This document shows positions 8,996-18,302 of a stretch of 64,000 nucleotides of DNA, piece by piece. This stretch comes from Craterilacuibacter sinensis. Lineage in GTDB: Bacteria; Pseudomonadota; Gammaproteobacteria; Burkholderiales; Chromobacteriaceae. How positions within the stretch are numbered: position 1 is the stretch's first letter; each line of letters starts with the position of its first letter. The stretch lies in NCBI RefSeq assembly GCF_009831765.1, contig NZ_WSSB01000009.1:1-64000 (forward strand). Reading direction: 5' to 3'. Made by a program: the position numbers and the translations under genes. The notes below the pieces were generated by a model, which saw only the letters and a list, made by a program, of their open reading frames with translations, was not told where the DNA came from and ran no database searches.

Positions 8996-10998
8996 GCGGC
9001 CTCCCTGGCATCGGTCAGGTTTTTGTTGGACGGGTTCTGCAAGGGGGCGCTGCCTGGAAAGGTTGCCGCATCCATGATGCTGAGGGTGGCGCAGATGCGG
9101 CCGCTGCGGCCGTCTTCGAACTTGACCTCGACATCGATGGCCGACTCGTGCGAGCCGTCGTACAGGGCGTTGATCAGGCTGCTGTAACGCTCGGCAATAA
9201 ACTTGCGCTTGACCTTGCGGGTGCGTGTCAGCTCGCCATCGTCGGCATCCAGTTCTTTATGCAGTACCAAAAAGCGCTTGATCTGCGAGCCGGCCAGGCG
9301 CGGGTCGTTTGCCAAAGAGCGGTTCATCTTTTCTATGCACTCGCGCAGCAGCGCATAAACCGGCGCTTGCGCCGCCAGATCGGTGTAGCCGGTGTAGGCC
9401 ATGCCGCGCTTTTCGGCCCAGCTGCCCACCGCGCTCAGGTCGATATTGATAAAGGCCGTGGCAAAATCACGGCCATCACCAAAAGCCACCACTTCCTTGA
9501 TGTGCTGGAAGAATTTGAGCTTGTTTTCCAGCAGCTTGGGCACGAACAGGCTGCCGTCGGACAGGCGGCCGACATCCTTGGCGCGATCTATGATTTTGAG
9601 CTGGCCATCGTCGTCGAAATAGCCGGCATCCCCGGTATGTACCCAGCCGTCAGCCGTACGCGTGTCTGCAGTGGCATCCTCACGTTTCCAGTAGCTGTGA
9701 AAGGTGCCGGGGCCGCGAAACAGGACTTCGCCGCTGTCGGAAATTTTGACTTCGACGCCGGGCGCAGGGACGCCGACCGTATCCGGCCTGACCTTGTCGT
9801 TGGCCTGCACGCAGACCATGACATAAGCCTCGGTCTGGCCGTAGAGTTGCTTGATATTGATGCCGATGGCGCGAAAGAAGTCGAACAGCTCGGGGCCGAT
9901 GGCTTCGCCGGCGGTATAGGCAAGCTTCAGCCGGGAAAAACCCAGCACATTCTTGACCGGGCCGTAGATGAGCGCCTCGCCCAGCCGATAGCCGACGCGG
10001 TCCCAGAAACCTACCGGCCGGCCTTCCAGAATATCGGTGCCGACGCGGCGCGCATGCTCCATAAAGTAGTGGAACAGGCGGTGCTTGATGGGACTGGCGT
10101 CCTCCATGCGTATCATGATCTGGGTCAGCAGATTTTCGAATACGCGCGGTGGCGCAAAATAATAGGTCGGGCCGATTTCTCTCAGATCGGTCATGACCGT
10201 GTCGGACGACTCGGGGCAGGCGACACAAAAGCCGGTAACCAGCGACTGGGCGTAGGAAAACAGGTTGTCGCCCACCCAGGCCATGGGCAGATAAGCCAGC
10301 ACCTCTTCGTGTTCGGTCAGCCCCTCAAGTTCTGCAGCATTGCGTGCGGTGGTCACCATGCTGCCGTGGGTGTGCACCACGCCTTTGGGGGTGCCTGTGG
10401 TGCCCGAGGTGTACAACATGATGGCCATATCCGCGGCCTGGCTTTGCGCGACAAGTTCGGTAAACAGTTGCGGCTTGCTATCGTTCAATACCCGGCCACT
10501 GCCCAGCACTTCGGCGATGTCGTGCAGCTTGTCGTTCAGGTAGTGGCGCAGGCCGCGGGCATCGTCATAGACGATGTTTTCCAGTTGCGGACACTGTGCT
10601 TCGACTTCCAGCAGCTTATCCACCTGCTCCTGATCTTCCACCACGGCAATTTTTGCGCCGGCATCGGCCAGCACAAAGGCCATTTCACTGGCAATGGCAT
10701 CCTGATACAGGGGGACGGGAATGGCGCCCAGGCACTGGGCTGCCAGCATGCTCATATACAGGCGCGGGCGGTTGTCCCCGATGATGGCGAGGCGATCGCC
10801 ACGGCCAAGGCCCAGCGATTGCAAGCCCAGCGCCAGCGCGCGCACCTCCTGCTCGACATCATGCCAGCTCAGCGTTTGCCAGATGCCCAGATCCTTTTCC
10901 CTTAAGGCCGGACGCGTCGGGCGGACCCGGGCGTGATGCAACAGATACTTGGGGAAGGTGTCCGGCAGCGCCTGCTGCGGGGTGGACGCGATTTCCAT
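8992..10998 (-). CDS. Long/medium-chain acyl-CoA synthetase (AMP-forming)
   Basis: A 668-residue adenylate-forming enzyme. The AMP-binding signature MLYTSGTTGTPKGVVH, the QLYGQTEAYVMVC core and the hinge region GDAGYFDDDGQLKIIDRAKD are all present. The length and insertions match the FadD15/long-chain synthetase type. It should convert a carboxylic acid, ATP and CoA to acyl-CoA and AMP. The start has a GAGGAG ribosome site. It overlaps livG by 4 nt, and such pairings of a large synthetase with a Liv-type transporter are common in proteobacterial fatty or aromatic acid uptake clusters. The exact acid is unknown; expression should be controlled from the LiuR-type operator region upstream of the next gene. 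Confidence 0.9.
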   Translation of the reverse strand: MEIASTPQQALPDTFPKYLLHHARVRPTRPALREKDLGIWQTLSWHDVEQEVRALALGLQSLGLGRGDRLAIIGDNRPRLYMSMLAAQCLGAIPVPLYQDAIASEMAFVLADAGAKIAVVEDQEQVDKLLEVEAQCPQLENIVYDDARGLRHYLNDKLHDIAEVLGSGRVLNDSKPQLFTELVAQSQAADMAIMLYTSGTTGTPKGVVHTHGSMVTTARNAAELEGLTEHEEVLAYLPMAWVGDNLFSYAQSLVTGFCVACPESSDTVMTDLREIGPTYYFAPPRVFENLLTQIMIRMEDASPIKHRLFHYFMEHARRVGTDILEGRPVGFWDRVGYRLGEALIYGPVKNVLGFSRLKLAYTAGEAIGPELFDFFRAIGINIKQLYGQTEAYVMVCVQANDKVRPDTVGVPAPGVEVKISDSGEVLFRGPGTFHSYWKREDATADTRTADGWVHTGDAGYFDDDGQLKIIDRAKDVGRLSDGSLFVPKLLENKLKFFQHIKEVVAFGDGRDFATAFINIDLSAVGSWAEKRGMAYTGYTDLAAQAPVYALLRECIEKMNRSLANDPRLAGSQIKRFLVLHKELDADDGELTRTRKVKRKFIAERYSSLINALYDGSHESAIDVEVKFEDGRSGRICATLSIMDAATFPGSAPLQNPSNKNLTDAREAA

Positions 10999-11074
10999 GT
11001 CTTTGTCTCCTCATGCCCACTCGCATGCGTGGCGGTGCGGGTCTGGATGGTGGAAGGTTGCGGAAAAACAGCAC

Positions 11075-11923
<849 letters not shown>

Positions 11924-11973
11924 AAGGAGTCCTCTGGTCGCTTGCCTGTTTGCCACTTCAAATTAATTGCCGC

Positions 11974-12020
11974 TTACGTTAACGTCAACATGCTTTTGTG
12001 TTATCTTGACGTTAACGTAA
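11974..12020. promoter_or_regulatory. Mirror-image pair of operator dyads (LiuR-like)
   Basis: TTACGTTAACGTCAA (11974-11988) and its exact reverse complement (12006-12020) flank a 17-nt spacer. Each copy is itself a near-palindrome centred on GTTAAC. The TTGACG part of each copy could act as a -35 element for the gene on its own side: the operon at 124-11923 in one direction, the MerR gene in the other. The pattern resembles the dyads recognised by LiuR in proteobacterial leucine/isovalerate regulons. Binding is inferred from location next to the MerR gene and from similarity to what is known of that family. Confidence 0.75.
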
Positions 12021-12065
12021 AGTGCTGTTGTTTTAGATACACACTTGGGTAAAAGGAAAGCACCT

Positions 12066-12473
12066 ATGAAACAAGTGGCACGCAAGACCACATTCAGCAT
12101 CAGCGAGCTGGCCGAAGAGTTTGATATCACCACCCGTGCGCTGCGTTTTTACGAGGATCAGGGCCTGCTCAGCCCCGAGCGCGACGGGCAGCGGCGCATC
12201 TATACCCGGCGCGACCGCGTGCGTCTGTTGCTGACGCTGCGCGGCAAGCGCATCGGCTTGTCGCTACAGGAAATCCACGAGTTGTTCAGCCTGTATGACG
12301 CGGCCAGCGACGATGAGCCGCAACTGATGGAATTCGTGAAAAAGCTGGAAAAACGCGAGCAACAACTGCGCACGCAAATGGACGATATCCGCTTGGTGCT
12401 GGGTGAAATCGGCCAGCTCAAGGCGCAGTGCGAACACTTTATGGCGCGGCGTACCGGCGGTGTGCCGGCCTGA
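12066..12473 (+). CDS. liuR: MerR-family regulator, LiuR type
   Basis: A 135-residue MerR-family regulator. The N-terminal winged helix reads TFSISELAEEFDITTRALRF and continues with YEDQGLLSPERDGQRRIY, followed by the LiuR-like RDRVRLLLTLRGKRIGLSL and a C-terminal coiled coil (LEKREQQLRTQMDDIRLVLG). No metal-binding Cys cluster is visible; the single C-terminal Cys does not match metal sensors. LiuR proteins control branched-chain amino acid and acyl-CoA degradation genes. The ATG was preferred over an upstream TTG because AAAGGA precedes it. It is followed by a thiolase gene on the same strand and is divergent from the acyl-CoA/transport operon, with two mirror-image dyads between. Confidence 0.88.
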   Translation: MKQVARKTTFSISELAEEFDITTRALRFYEDQGLLSPERDGQRRIYTRRDRVRLLLTLRGKRIGLSLQEIHELFSLYDAASDDEPQLMEFVKKLEKREQQLRTQMDDIRLVLGEIGQLKAQCEHFMARRTGGVPA

Positions 12474-12563
12474 TGCCCCGCAAACAGACGATGAGCGCCA
12501 GCATTACTTATGGTTTATGACCATCATGCGCGGCATGGGCCGCAAGACAACAAGGAGAAAGCA

Positions 12564-13748
12564 ATGCAGCAAGACCCTATCGTAATTGTCGGCATGGCGC
12601 GCACCGCCATGGGCGGCTTTCAGGGCATGTTTGCTGGCCTTAGTGCCAGTGAACTGGGGGCGGTGGCCATTCGTGCGGCCGTTGCGCGCGCCGGCCTTGC
12701 GCCGGAGTCTGTCGACGAAGTCATCATGGGCAATGTGCTGGGCGCAGGCCAGGGCCAGGCACCGGCACGTCAGGCCTCGCGCGGCGCCGGTTTGCCGGAT
12801 GCGGTCAATTGCACCACGCTGAACAAGATGTGCGGCTCGGGCATGAAGGCGGTGATGCTGGCGCACGATATGCTCAAGGCCGGTTCGGCCGACGTGATGG
12901 TGGCCGGCGGCATGGAAAGCATGAGCAATGCACCCTATGTGGTGCCCAAGGCACGCACCGGTTTCCGGCTTGGCCATGGCGAAATCAAGGACCATATGTT
13001 TCTTGACGGGCTGGAAGATGCTTACGACAAGGGCAAGCTGATGGGCGTATTTGCCGAACTGTGTGCCGACAAATACGGCTTTAGCCGGCAGGCGCAGGAT
13101 GGCTATGCCATCGAGTCGCTGATGCGCGCCCAGGCTGCGGTCGAAGCCGGTGTCTTTGCCGCTGAAATTGCGCCGGTCACTGTCGCCAGCCGCAAGGGCG
13201 AGCAGGTGCTGAGTGTAGACGAGCAACCGCTCAAGGCCAGTGCCGACAAAATCGCCACGCTTAAGCCCGCGTTCAAACAGGATGGTACCGTGACTGCGGC
13301 GAACGCCAGCTCCATCTCGGACGGGGCGGCAGCCGTGGTGCTGATGCGCCAAAGCGAAGCCATGGCGCGCGGCCTCAGCCCGCTGGCACGCATCGTGGCG
13401 CATGCCACGCACGCGCAGGAGCCGGCCTGGTTCACCACGGCACCGGTTGGCGCAATACAGAAACTGCTGGCCAAGACCGGCTGGGGCGTGACGGATGTGG
13501 ATCTGTTTGAAGTCAATGAAGCTTTTGCCGTGGTGGCCATGGCGGCCATGCAGGAACTTGATCTGCCGCACGACAAGGTCAATATCCGTGGCGGCGCTTG
13601 CGCGCTGGGCCATCCGATCGGAGCCTCCGGCGCACGCATTCTGGTGACACTGGTGTCTGCGCTACAACAAACGGGTGGCAAACGCGGCGTGGCCAGCCTG
13701 TGCATAGGCGGGGGCGAGGCCACCGCACTTGCACTGGAGCTTGCTTGA
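12564..13748 (+). CDS. Acetyl-CoA C-acetyltransferase (thiolase)
   Basis: A 394-residue thiolase, the usual length. The acyl-accepting Cys is at about 90 in LNKMCGSGMKAVM. Two further signatures are EVNEAFAVVAMAAMQEL and GGACALGHPIGASGARI, which carry the second active-site residues. The C-terminal CIGGGEATALALE holds the final catalytic Cys. It should cleave acetoacetyl-CoA, or make it from two acetyl-CoA. The start is the ATG with AAGGAG 8 nt upstream. It follows the LiuR-type gene by 90 nt, so it is probably co-expressed and completes the path from the dehydrogenase encoded across the divergent promoter. Confidence 0.93.
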   Translation: MQQDPIVIVGMARTAMGGFQGMFAGLSASELGAVAIRAAVARAGLAPESVDEVIMGNVLGAGQGQAPARQASRGAGLPDAVNCTTLNKMCGSGMKAVMLAHDMLKAGSADVMVAGGMESMSNAPYVVPKARTGFRLGHGEIKDHMFLDGLEDAYDKGKLMGVFAELCADKYGFSRQAQDGYAIESLMRAQAAVEAGVFAAEIAPVTVASRKGEQVLSVDEQPLKASADKIATLKPAFKQDGTVTAANASSISDGAAAVVLMRQSEAMARGLSPLARIVAHATHAQEPAWFTTAPVGAIQKLLAKTGWGVTDVDLFEVNEAFAVVAMAAMQELDLPHDKVNIRGGACALGHPIGASGARILVTLVSALQQTGGKRGVASLCIGGGEATALALELA

Positions 13749-13773
13749 TGGTCGTGCCCAATAGCTAGAAACA

Positions 13774-13868
13774 CCAGATCGCTCCGGGGCGCCAGAGCGC
13801 AAGGCCCAGCTGAGAGGGTGAAGACCGGATTCGATGGACTTGATCCGGATAATGCCGGCGTAAGCAAT
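13774..13868 (+). promoter_or_regulatory. TPP riboswitch aptamer without a downstream thiamine gene
   Basis: The stretch reads as a thiamine-pyrophosphate (THI box) aptamer: CGGGGCGCC at 13785-13793, GCTGAGA at 13809-13815, and the highly conserved CTTGATCCGGATAATGCCGG at 13839-13858, followed by CGTAAGCA. A partial P1 helix can be drawn between ATCGCT before the first box and AGCAAT after the last. It points rightward, but no + strand gene follows until 20976; three hairpins follow directly instead. It is either a relic of a lost thiC-type leader or a stand-alone regulatory RNA. Confidence 0.85.
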
Positions 13869-13942
13869 GGCTGCAGGTGTCCAGGCGGGCATGGCCGGCT
13901 TCTGCCTGGCAGCCAGATGCGCTTCATGGCTGTGGTGCATCT
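13869..13942 (+). other. Two consecutive hairpins after the TPP aptamer
   Basis: Directly after the aptamer, GGCTG (13869-13873) pairs with CAGCC (13910-13914) around an inner CCAGGC/GCCTGG stem, forming a bulged hairpin. AGATGC (13915-13920) then pairs exactly with GCATCT (13937-13942). An ATG at 13867 opens a 66-codon reading frame through this region, but it lacks a ribosome site outside the aptamer and resembles no known protein, so I do not call it a gene. The rest of the gap to 14148 shows nothing recognisable. Confidence 0.5.
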
Positions 13943-13950
13943 TGATAAGA

Positions 13951-13976
13951 AACAGCCCGGAGAAGTCCGGGCTGTT
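13951..13976. terminator. Intrinsic terminator hairpin (bidirectional)
   Basis: AACAGCCCGGA pairs with TCCGGGCTGTT over 11 bp around a 4-nt loop. Read on the minus strand it is followed by a short T-rich stretch (TTTCTTATC), so it can end the permease transcript coming from 14149. On the plus strand it would stop the riboswitch RNA, although the T-tract there is poor. Confidence 0.7.
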
Positions 13977-14148
13977 CTGCATAGGGCAAGAGGAACTTAG
14001 AGGTTGTCTTGAAAAGCCAGCTGCAAGAGAATCAAGCCCCCTGAACAGGGCATGTGATTTAGATTGACTTGCCTGACGGATCGGAACGGACAACCATGGC
14101 GCCGCATTTAAAGGCGACAGGAACAGGGCGCAGCTGCCATGAGGGACA

Positions 14149-15198
14149 TCAGTCGCTCTCTCCCAGCCAGTGGCGGTAGATGGTTAGCGCAACGGCCAGC
14201 AAGGTCGGCCCGATAAAGAGTCCGATCACACCCCAGGCCAGAAGGCCGCCCATTACCCCCATAAAAATGACGAACAGGGGCATTTGTGCGCCCTGGCTAA
14301 TCAGCAAAGGGCGCAAGACATTGTCGACGGTGTTGACCAGCAAGAAGCCCCACAGCAACAGGAAGATACCGTAATTGTTGTCGCCCACGTAAAACAGCCA
14401 GCCGGCAGCCGGCAGCCATACCAGAAGCGTCGGCAACTGGGCAACGGCAAACACAAAGCACAAAAACCCCAATGCCAGTGCACCGGGTATCCCGGCGATC
14501 AACAGGCCGATGACGCACAAGATGGTTTGCGCCAATGCCGTACCCACCACGCCGTTGGATACGCCACGCACGGTGCGTGCAATCACTTCAGCCAGACCGT
14601 CGGCCGGGGCACCGCCCAGTTTGCGCAAGGTAAGATTGGCGCCGTCCCATAGCTTGTCACCATTAATCAGCAAAAGACCGGAAATCAGGATGGCAAGAAT
14701 GATTTCCAGCAGGCTAAAGCCGATGCTGGCACCTTGCTCCAGTATCCATAAAGCGGCCTTATTGGCGGTTGGCCGCAGTTTTTCAATAAAACCGGGCACA
14801 TCGGCTTGCACCGAGAGCCAGAACGCATTGAGCTTGTGGCCGATCAAAGGAATGGTTTCCAACCAGGCAGGTGCATGCGGTATCGGGGTGTGCCCCAAGG
14901 TTTCCAGCGTCTGGGTGTCGGGCAGGCTGTGCGCCAGCTTGACCGCCATCACGCTGATAGGCGCGGCAATGGCAATCATCAGCAGCAACACAATGGCGAT
15001 GGCGGCCAGTTTGTCGCGGTTGCCCATATGCTTGGCCAGCCAGCGGTAGTAGGGCCAGGTCGCAATGGAAATGATCGATGCCCAGATCAGTGCACCAAGA
15101 AAGGGCTGGATCACTTTAATACAGGCAGCCAGCAGAAGCAGCACGGCGGCAATACGGATGCCCGCCATCACATTGAAGCTTTGTTTTTCGGTGTTCAT
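14149..15198 (-). CDS. AI-2E family transporter (PerM/YdiK-like membrane protein)
   Basis: A 349-residue polytopic membrane protein of the AI-2E exporter/PerM family. It begins with two hydrophobic helices (IRIAAVLLLLAACIKVI and LGALIWASIISIATWPYY), has a soluble central region, and ends with several helices including GFLCFVFAVAQLPTLLVWLP and FVIFMGVMGGLLAWGVIGLF, the conserved C-terminal block of the family. The start ATG giving MNTEKQSFNVMAG is preferred to a 31-residue upstream extension that would cross the dsbD terminator. Substrates of this family are poorly defined; some members act in quorum-signal or ion export, so no substrate is assigned. Confidence 0.88.
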   Translation of the reverse strand: MNTEKQSFNVMAGIRIAAVLLLLAACIKVIQPFLGALIWASIISIATWPYYRWLAKHMGNRDKLAAIAIVLLLMIAIAAPISVMAVKLAHSLPDTQTLETLGHTPIPHAPAWLETIPLIGHKLNAFWLSVQADVPGFIEKLRPTANKAALWILEQGASIGFSLLEIILAILISGLLLINGDKLWDGANLTLRKLGGAPADGLAEVIARTVRGVSNGVVGTALAQTILCVIGLLIAGIPGALALGFLCFVFAVAQLPTLLVWLPAAGWLFYVGDNNYGIFLLLWGFLLVNTVDNVLRPLLISQGAQMPLFVIFMGVMGGLLAWGVIGLFIGPTLLAVALTIYRHWLGESD

Positions 15199-15245
15199 GG
15201 CAGTCAGGTTCAGATCAGGAATGAATTTATCATGGCATGCGGGCA

Positions 15246-15275
15246 AGAAAAAAACCGGACACTTGAAGTCCGGTT
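15246..15275 (-). terminator. Intrinsic terminator after dsbD
   Basis: On the minus strand ACCGGAC and GTCCGGT form a 7-bp stem followed by seven T residues, about 20 nt beyond the dsbD stop. It separates dsbD from the permease gene. Confidence 0.85.
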
Positions 15276-15296
15276 CTCGCCATGCAGGCATGCCGC

Positions 15297-17066
15297 TTAG
15301 GGCAGGCGTTGCAACAGGGCAGGGCCATCCACAAAACCGACGATAACCGGCTGCTGCTTGCCCTTGGCATCAAATACGATCAGCCCGGGCGGGCCGAACA
15401 AGCCAAAACGCTTAAGCAGTGCCTGATGGTCGGCATTATTGGCCGTGACATCGGCGCGCAGGCGCATAAAACCAGCCAGCTTTGCCACGACGGCAGGGTC
15501 TTTGAAAGTGACTTCTTCCAGCTCTTTGCAGCTGACACACCAGTCGGCGTAAAAGTCGACGATCACAGGTTTGCCGGCAAGCTGGGCTTCTATCAGCGCC
15601 TGATCCAGCGCGCCCACGCTGGCTATGTCTTGCCAGGGCTGGACAGCTGCTGTGGCATCTGCCTTTTGTCCGGCCAGAAAGCCCAGTGGCTGGCGCGGAT
15701 TGCTGGCGCCGGCCAGCATGCCGACAAGCTGGGCAGCTCCTAAGAGAAACAGCACGATGCCGAGCGCCTTGCCCAGCTTGTTACGGTAGCCAGCATTGGG
15801 CGGTAAACTCTCGAACGTCTTGAGAAAGACCGCGCAAGCTATGGCCAGCGCACCCCAGAGACCCAGCACCAGAAACGCCGGCAGAAAAGGCGTCGCCAGA
15901 TAAAGCGCCAAGGCAAGCATCAGCACACCAAAACCGGCCTTGACGACTTTCATCCACGCGCCGGCACGCGGCAAAATGTGGCCGCCAAAAGTCCCGATCA
16001 GCACCAAGGGCAGGCCCAGCCCCAGCGCCATCATATAGAGTGCGGCCCCACCCAGTAACGCATCCCCGCTTGCTCCGATATAACCCAGCGCCAGCGCCAG
16101 CGGCGGTGCGACACAAGGCCCGATCAACAAGGCCGACAACATTCCCATCAGCGTGACGGTGGCCAGCTGGCCGCCGCTAAGCTGGTTGGAGGTGCTGGCT
16201 AGCCGGCTTTGCCAGGCGGCAGGTAGCTGGATGGCGTAAAGATCGAACATGGACAAGGCAAAGGCCACCAGCAACAAGCTGGCGCTCAAAATCACCGCCG
16301 GTTGCTGCAGCCAGACAGTCAGCAGTGAGCCGGTCAGCCCCGCAATCACCCCGATAACGGTGTAGGTCAGAGCCAGACCCTGCACATACGCAAATGACAG
16401 GATAAAGCCGCGCTGTCGGGTAAGCGTGTGCCCCTGGCCGGCAATCAGTGACGAGATAATCGGTAGCAGGGGATACATGCAGGCGGTGAGCGCCATTCCC
16501 AGCCCCGCGATAAAAAACATGGAGAGCGTCGCCAGCCAGCCTTGTGCAGACAGATCATTATCTGTCATGTCTGCAGGCGATGGGGCCTGGGGCTTGGCTA
16601 GCCAGTCGGGCAGCAAGGATTGCCCCAGCTTGATGGTGCGGGTGTCCGGCGGGTAACACACACCGACATCGGCGCAACCTTGCAGTTTGACTTTGAGTGT
16701 CAGTGCCTCGGGCGCATGGGCCAAAAGCGGCACGGTGACCGCAACTTTGCCGGTATAGATGCGCTGCAAGCCAAAATAAGGATCGTCCTTGAGCTTGCCA
16801 TCGGGAAATATGGCCGCGCCGATCAAGCCGGGCGGCTCGCTAGCCACCGAGATGCGCTCGCGGTACAGATAGTAGCCGGGTGCCACTGTGAAATTAAGCG
16901 TCACCACGCCGCCCTGCCGTTCAGCCTTAAGCGCAAAGGCCTTTTCCTGGCTGAGCAGGTCATCCTGGCTTAGCGCATGAGCGGGCAGACTGAATATGCT
17001 GCCTAGCAAGACAATCAGGGCAAAGAAAAATGTTTGCCAACGGCCGAAAAAAAGAGAGGTATGCAT
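15297..17066 (-). CDS. dsbD: Thiol:disulfide interchange protein DsbD
   Basis: A 589-residue inner-membrane reductase that moves electrons from cytoplasmic thioredoxin to periplasmic DsbC/DsbE. It has a Sec signal ending in LPAHA, an N-terminal immunoglobulin-like domain with the redox pair in GCADVGVCYPP, a central eight-helix block with membrane Cys in ALTACMYPLLPI and LIGPCVAPPLAL, and a C-terminal thioredoxin domain with DWCVSCKELE. All three redox pairs are present, so it should be functional. It lies 40 nt after siaD on the same strand and is followed by its own terminator. The start lacks a good ribosome site, but the signal peptide supports it. Confidence 0.95.
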   Translation of the reverse strand: MHTSLFFGRWQTFFFALIVLLGSIFSLPAHALSQDDLLSQEKAFALKAERQGGVVTLNFTVAPGYYLYRERISVASEPPGLIGAAIFPDGKLKDDPYFGLQRIYTGKVAVTVPLLAHAPEALTLKVKLQGCADVGVCYPPDTRTIKLGQSLLPDWLAKPQAPSPADMTDNDLSAQGWLATLSMFFIAGLGMALTACMYPLLPIISSLIAGQGHTLTRQRGFILSFAYVQGLALTYTVIGVIAGLTGSLLTVWLQQPAVILSASLLLVAFALSMFDLYAIQLPAAWQSRLASTSNQLSGGQLATVTLMGMLSALLIGPCVAPPLALALGYIGASGDALLGGAALYMMALGLGLPLVLIGTFGGHILPRAGAWMKVVKAGFGVLMLALALYLATPFLPAFLVLGLWGALAIACAVFLKTFESLPPNAGYRNKLGKALGIVLFLLGAAQLVGMLAGASNPRQPLGFLAGQKADATAAVQPWQDIASVGALDQALIEAQLAGKPVIVDFYADWCVSCKELEEVTFKDPAVVAKLAGFMRLRADVTANNADHQALLKRFGLFGPPGLIVFDAKGKQQPVIVGFVDGPALLQRLP

Positions 17067-17106
17067 GCGCGCATTGTCCCGTCGAGGGGACTATCTTGCA
17101 AGCGCA

Positions 17107-17898
17107 TTAATCGGCATGGGATAACTGGTTGCGCCCTGCATGCTTAGCGGCATACATGGCAGCGTCAGCTTGGGCAATCAATGCTTCAACGCTTACAGCG
17201 GCTGGCAAGCCGGACTGGGCAATACCGAAGCTCATAGATAAAACTGTGCCGTCCGGCATGCCGGTAATGTGCATCCCCGCCATTTTTTGCATGACATCGC
17301 GTACCAGCATATCTGCCTCCACCGCCTCGGTCATCGGCAGTAGCAACAGAAACTCCTCGCCGCCCCAGCGGGCGCAGTAGTCGGTTTGACGCAGACGCGA
17401 CAGCAATAAATCGGCAACCTGCTGCAGTACCAGATCACCCGCTTCATGGCCTGCGGCATCATTGATACGCTTAAAATGGTCGACATCCCCCAGTACCACG
17501 CAAAATGGCCGGCCACCGCGCTGCTGACGGGCCAGCTCGTCGCGCAGCCGGGCCTGCATATAGCGTCGGTTATAAAGCCCTGTCAGCTCGTCTTGTTCTG
17601 ATTGCTGGCGTAACTCTTCATTCAGTTGCTGCAGCGATTGCTGGTAGCGGTCTGAAATGCGCAGCAAGCGCGCCAATCGTTTCATTTGCTGTTCATGGCG
17701 TCCGGCGTAGCTCATGCCCCGGTCGTGCTCGGCTTTCTGGTAGCGGTCGGAAATGCGTGTCATCCGCTCCAGCTGCTCGGTATGATCGCAATAAAGGCTA
17801 TACAAGCCATCCAGCGCCTGATGGAGCGGATGTCCCTGCCATTGCGGATCCGCAAGCAAAGCGCGGATGGTATCGTCCAGATCGGCAGGCTTGGCCAT
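17107..17898 (-). CDS. siaD: Diguanylate cyclase SiaD (GGDEF)
   Basis: A 263-residue soluble protein with an N-terminal helical/coiled-coil part (residues 1-100, with two repeats of the phrase RISDRYQ at about 48 and 80) and a C-terminal GGDEF domain. The active-site motif is ARWGGEEF at about 176-183, with an RQTD product-inhibition site five residues before it, so it should make cyclic di-GMP and be feedback regulated. The absence of membrane segments and its place after siaC match SiaD, whose activity needs SiaC binding. An AGGAT ribosome site precedes the ATG; the gap to siaC is 5 nt. Confidence 0.92.
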   Translation of the reverse strand: MAKPADLDDTIRALLADPQWQGHPLHQALDGLYSLYCDHTEQLERMTRISDRYQKAEHDRGMSYAGRHEQQMKRLARLLRISDRYQQSLQQLNEELRQQSEQDELTGLYNRRYMQARLRDELARQQRGGRPFCVVLGDVDHFKRINDAAGHEAGDLVLQQVADLLLSRLRQTDYCARWGGEEFLLLLPMTEAVEADMLVRDVMQKMAGMHITGMPDGTVLSMSFGIAQSGLPAAVSVEALIAQADAAMYAAKHAGRNQLSHAD

Positions 17899-17903
17899 GA
17901 TGT

Positions 17904-18284
17904 TTATCCTGTGTACGCCATGATTTCAAAAGGAAAGCTGCAATCTTCGCTAAACTCCTCTGCCAGTTCGGCCACCCGCTCGTTCTCCGGCTGGTAATGC
18001 CAGACCAGGCGGATGTCGCGTCCAGCAACAAATGCCTCTTCGGCGCTATCGAAAATATCCATCATGATGCGAATGCTGCTGGTGTTGAGGTAGAGCAAGC
18101 CGATATCCAGTTGCAAAGGCAGGCTGCTATCGCCGAGATAGGCTTGAACCCAGTCAAGAACCGGCTGAAAAAATTCGAATGCATTTTCCGGGTAAGAGTC
18201 CCCCGACATATGCAGCACGCCGCGGGCGGTGTCTGTGCGGATGCACGGCGTCGATGTCGTTGCAGGGATATTAAGGTCGAGCAT
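17904..18284 (-). CDS. siaC: SiaC family regulatory phosphoprotein (DUF1987)
   Basis: A 126-residue protein of the SiaC/DUF1987 family. It shows the family pattern GVLHMSGDSYPENAFEFFQP and LQLDIGLLYLNTSSIRIMMD, whose Thr/Ser pair is the expected phosphorylation site. In Pseudomonas, unphosphorylated SiaC binds and activates SiaD, and it is phosphorylated by SiaB and dephosphorylated by SiaA. The ATG at MLDLNIPATT was preferred to a GTG three codons upstream because the GTG sits almost on top of its AGGA ribosome site. It lies between siaB (18 nt upstream) and siaD (5 nt downstream). Confidence 0.93.
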   Translation of the reverse strand: MLDLNIPATTSTPCIRTDTARGVLHMSGDSYPENAFEFFQPVLDWVQAYLGDSSLPLQLDIGLLYLNTSSIRIMMDIFDSAEEAFVAGRDIRLVWHYQPENERVAELAEEFSEDCSFPFEIMAYTG

Positions 18285-18302
18285 ATGAATCACCGTCCTG
18301 TT

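Noticed and set aside
9148-10905. 585-codon plus-strand open frame opposite the acyl-CoA synthetase
   Set aside because: The minus strand carries a complete AMP-binding enzyme with all motifs; the opposite frame has low-complexity composition and no recognisable domain.
13867-14067. 66-codon frame after the TPP aptamer as a riboswitch-controlled gene
   Set aside because: The ATG lies at the aptamer edge without a free ribosome site, the frame runs through a terminator hairpin and resembles no known protein.
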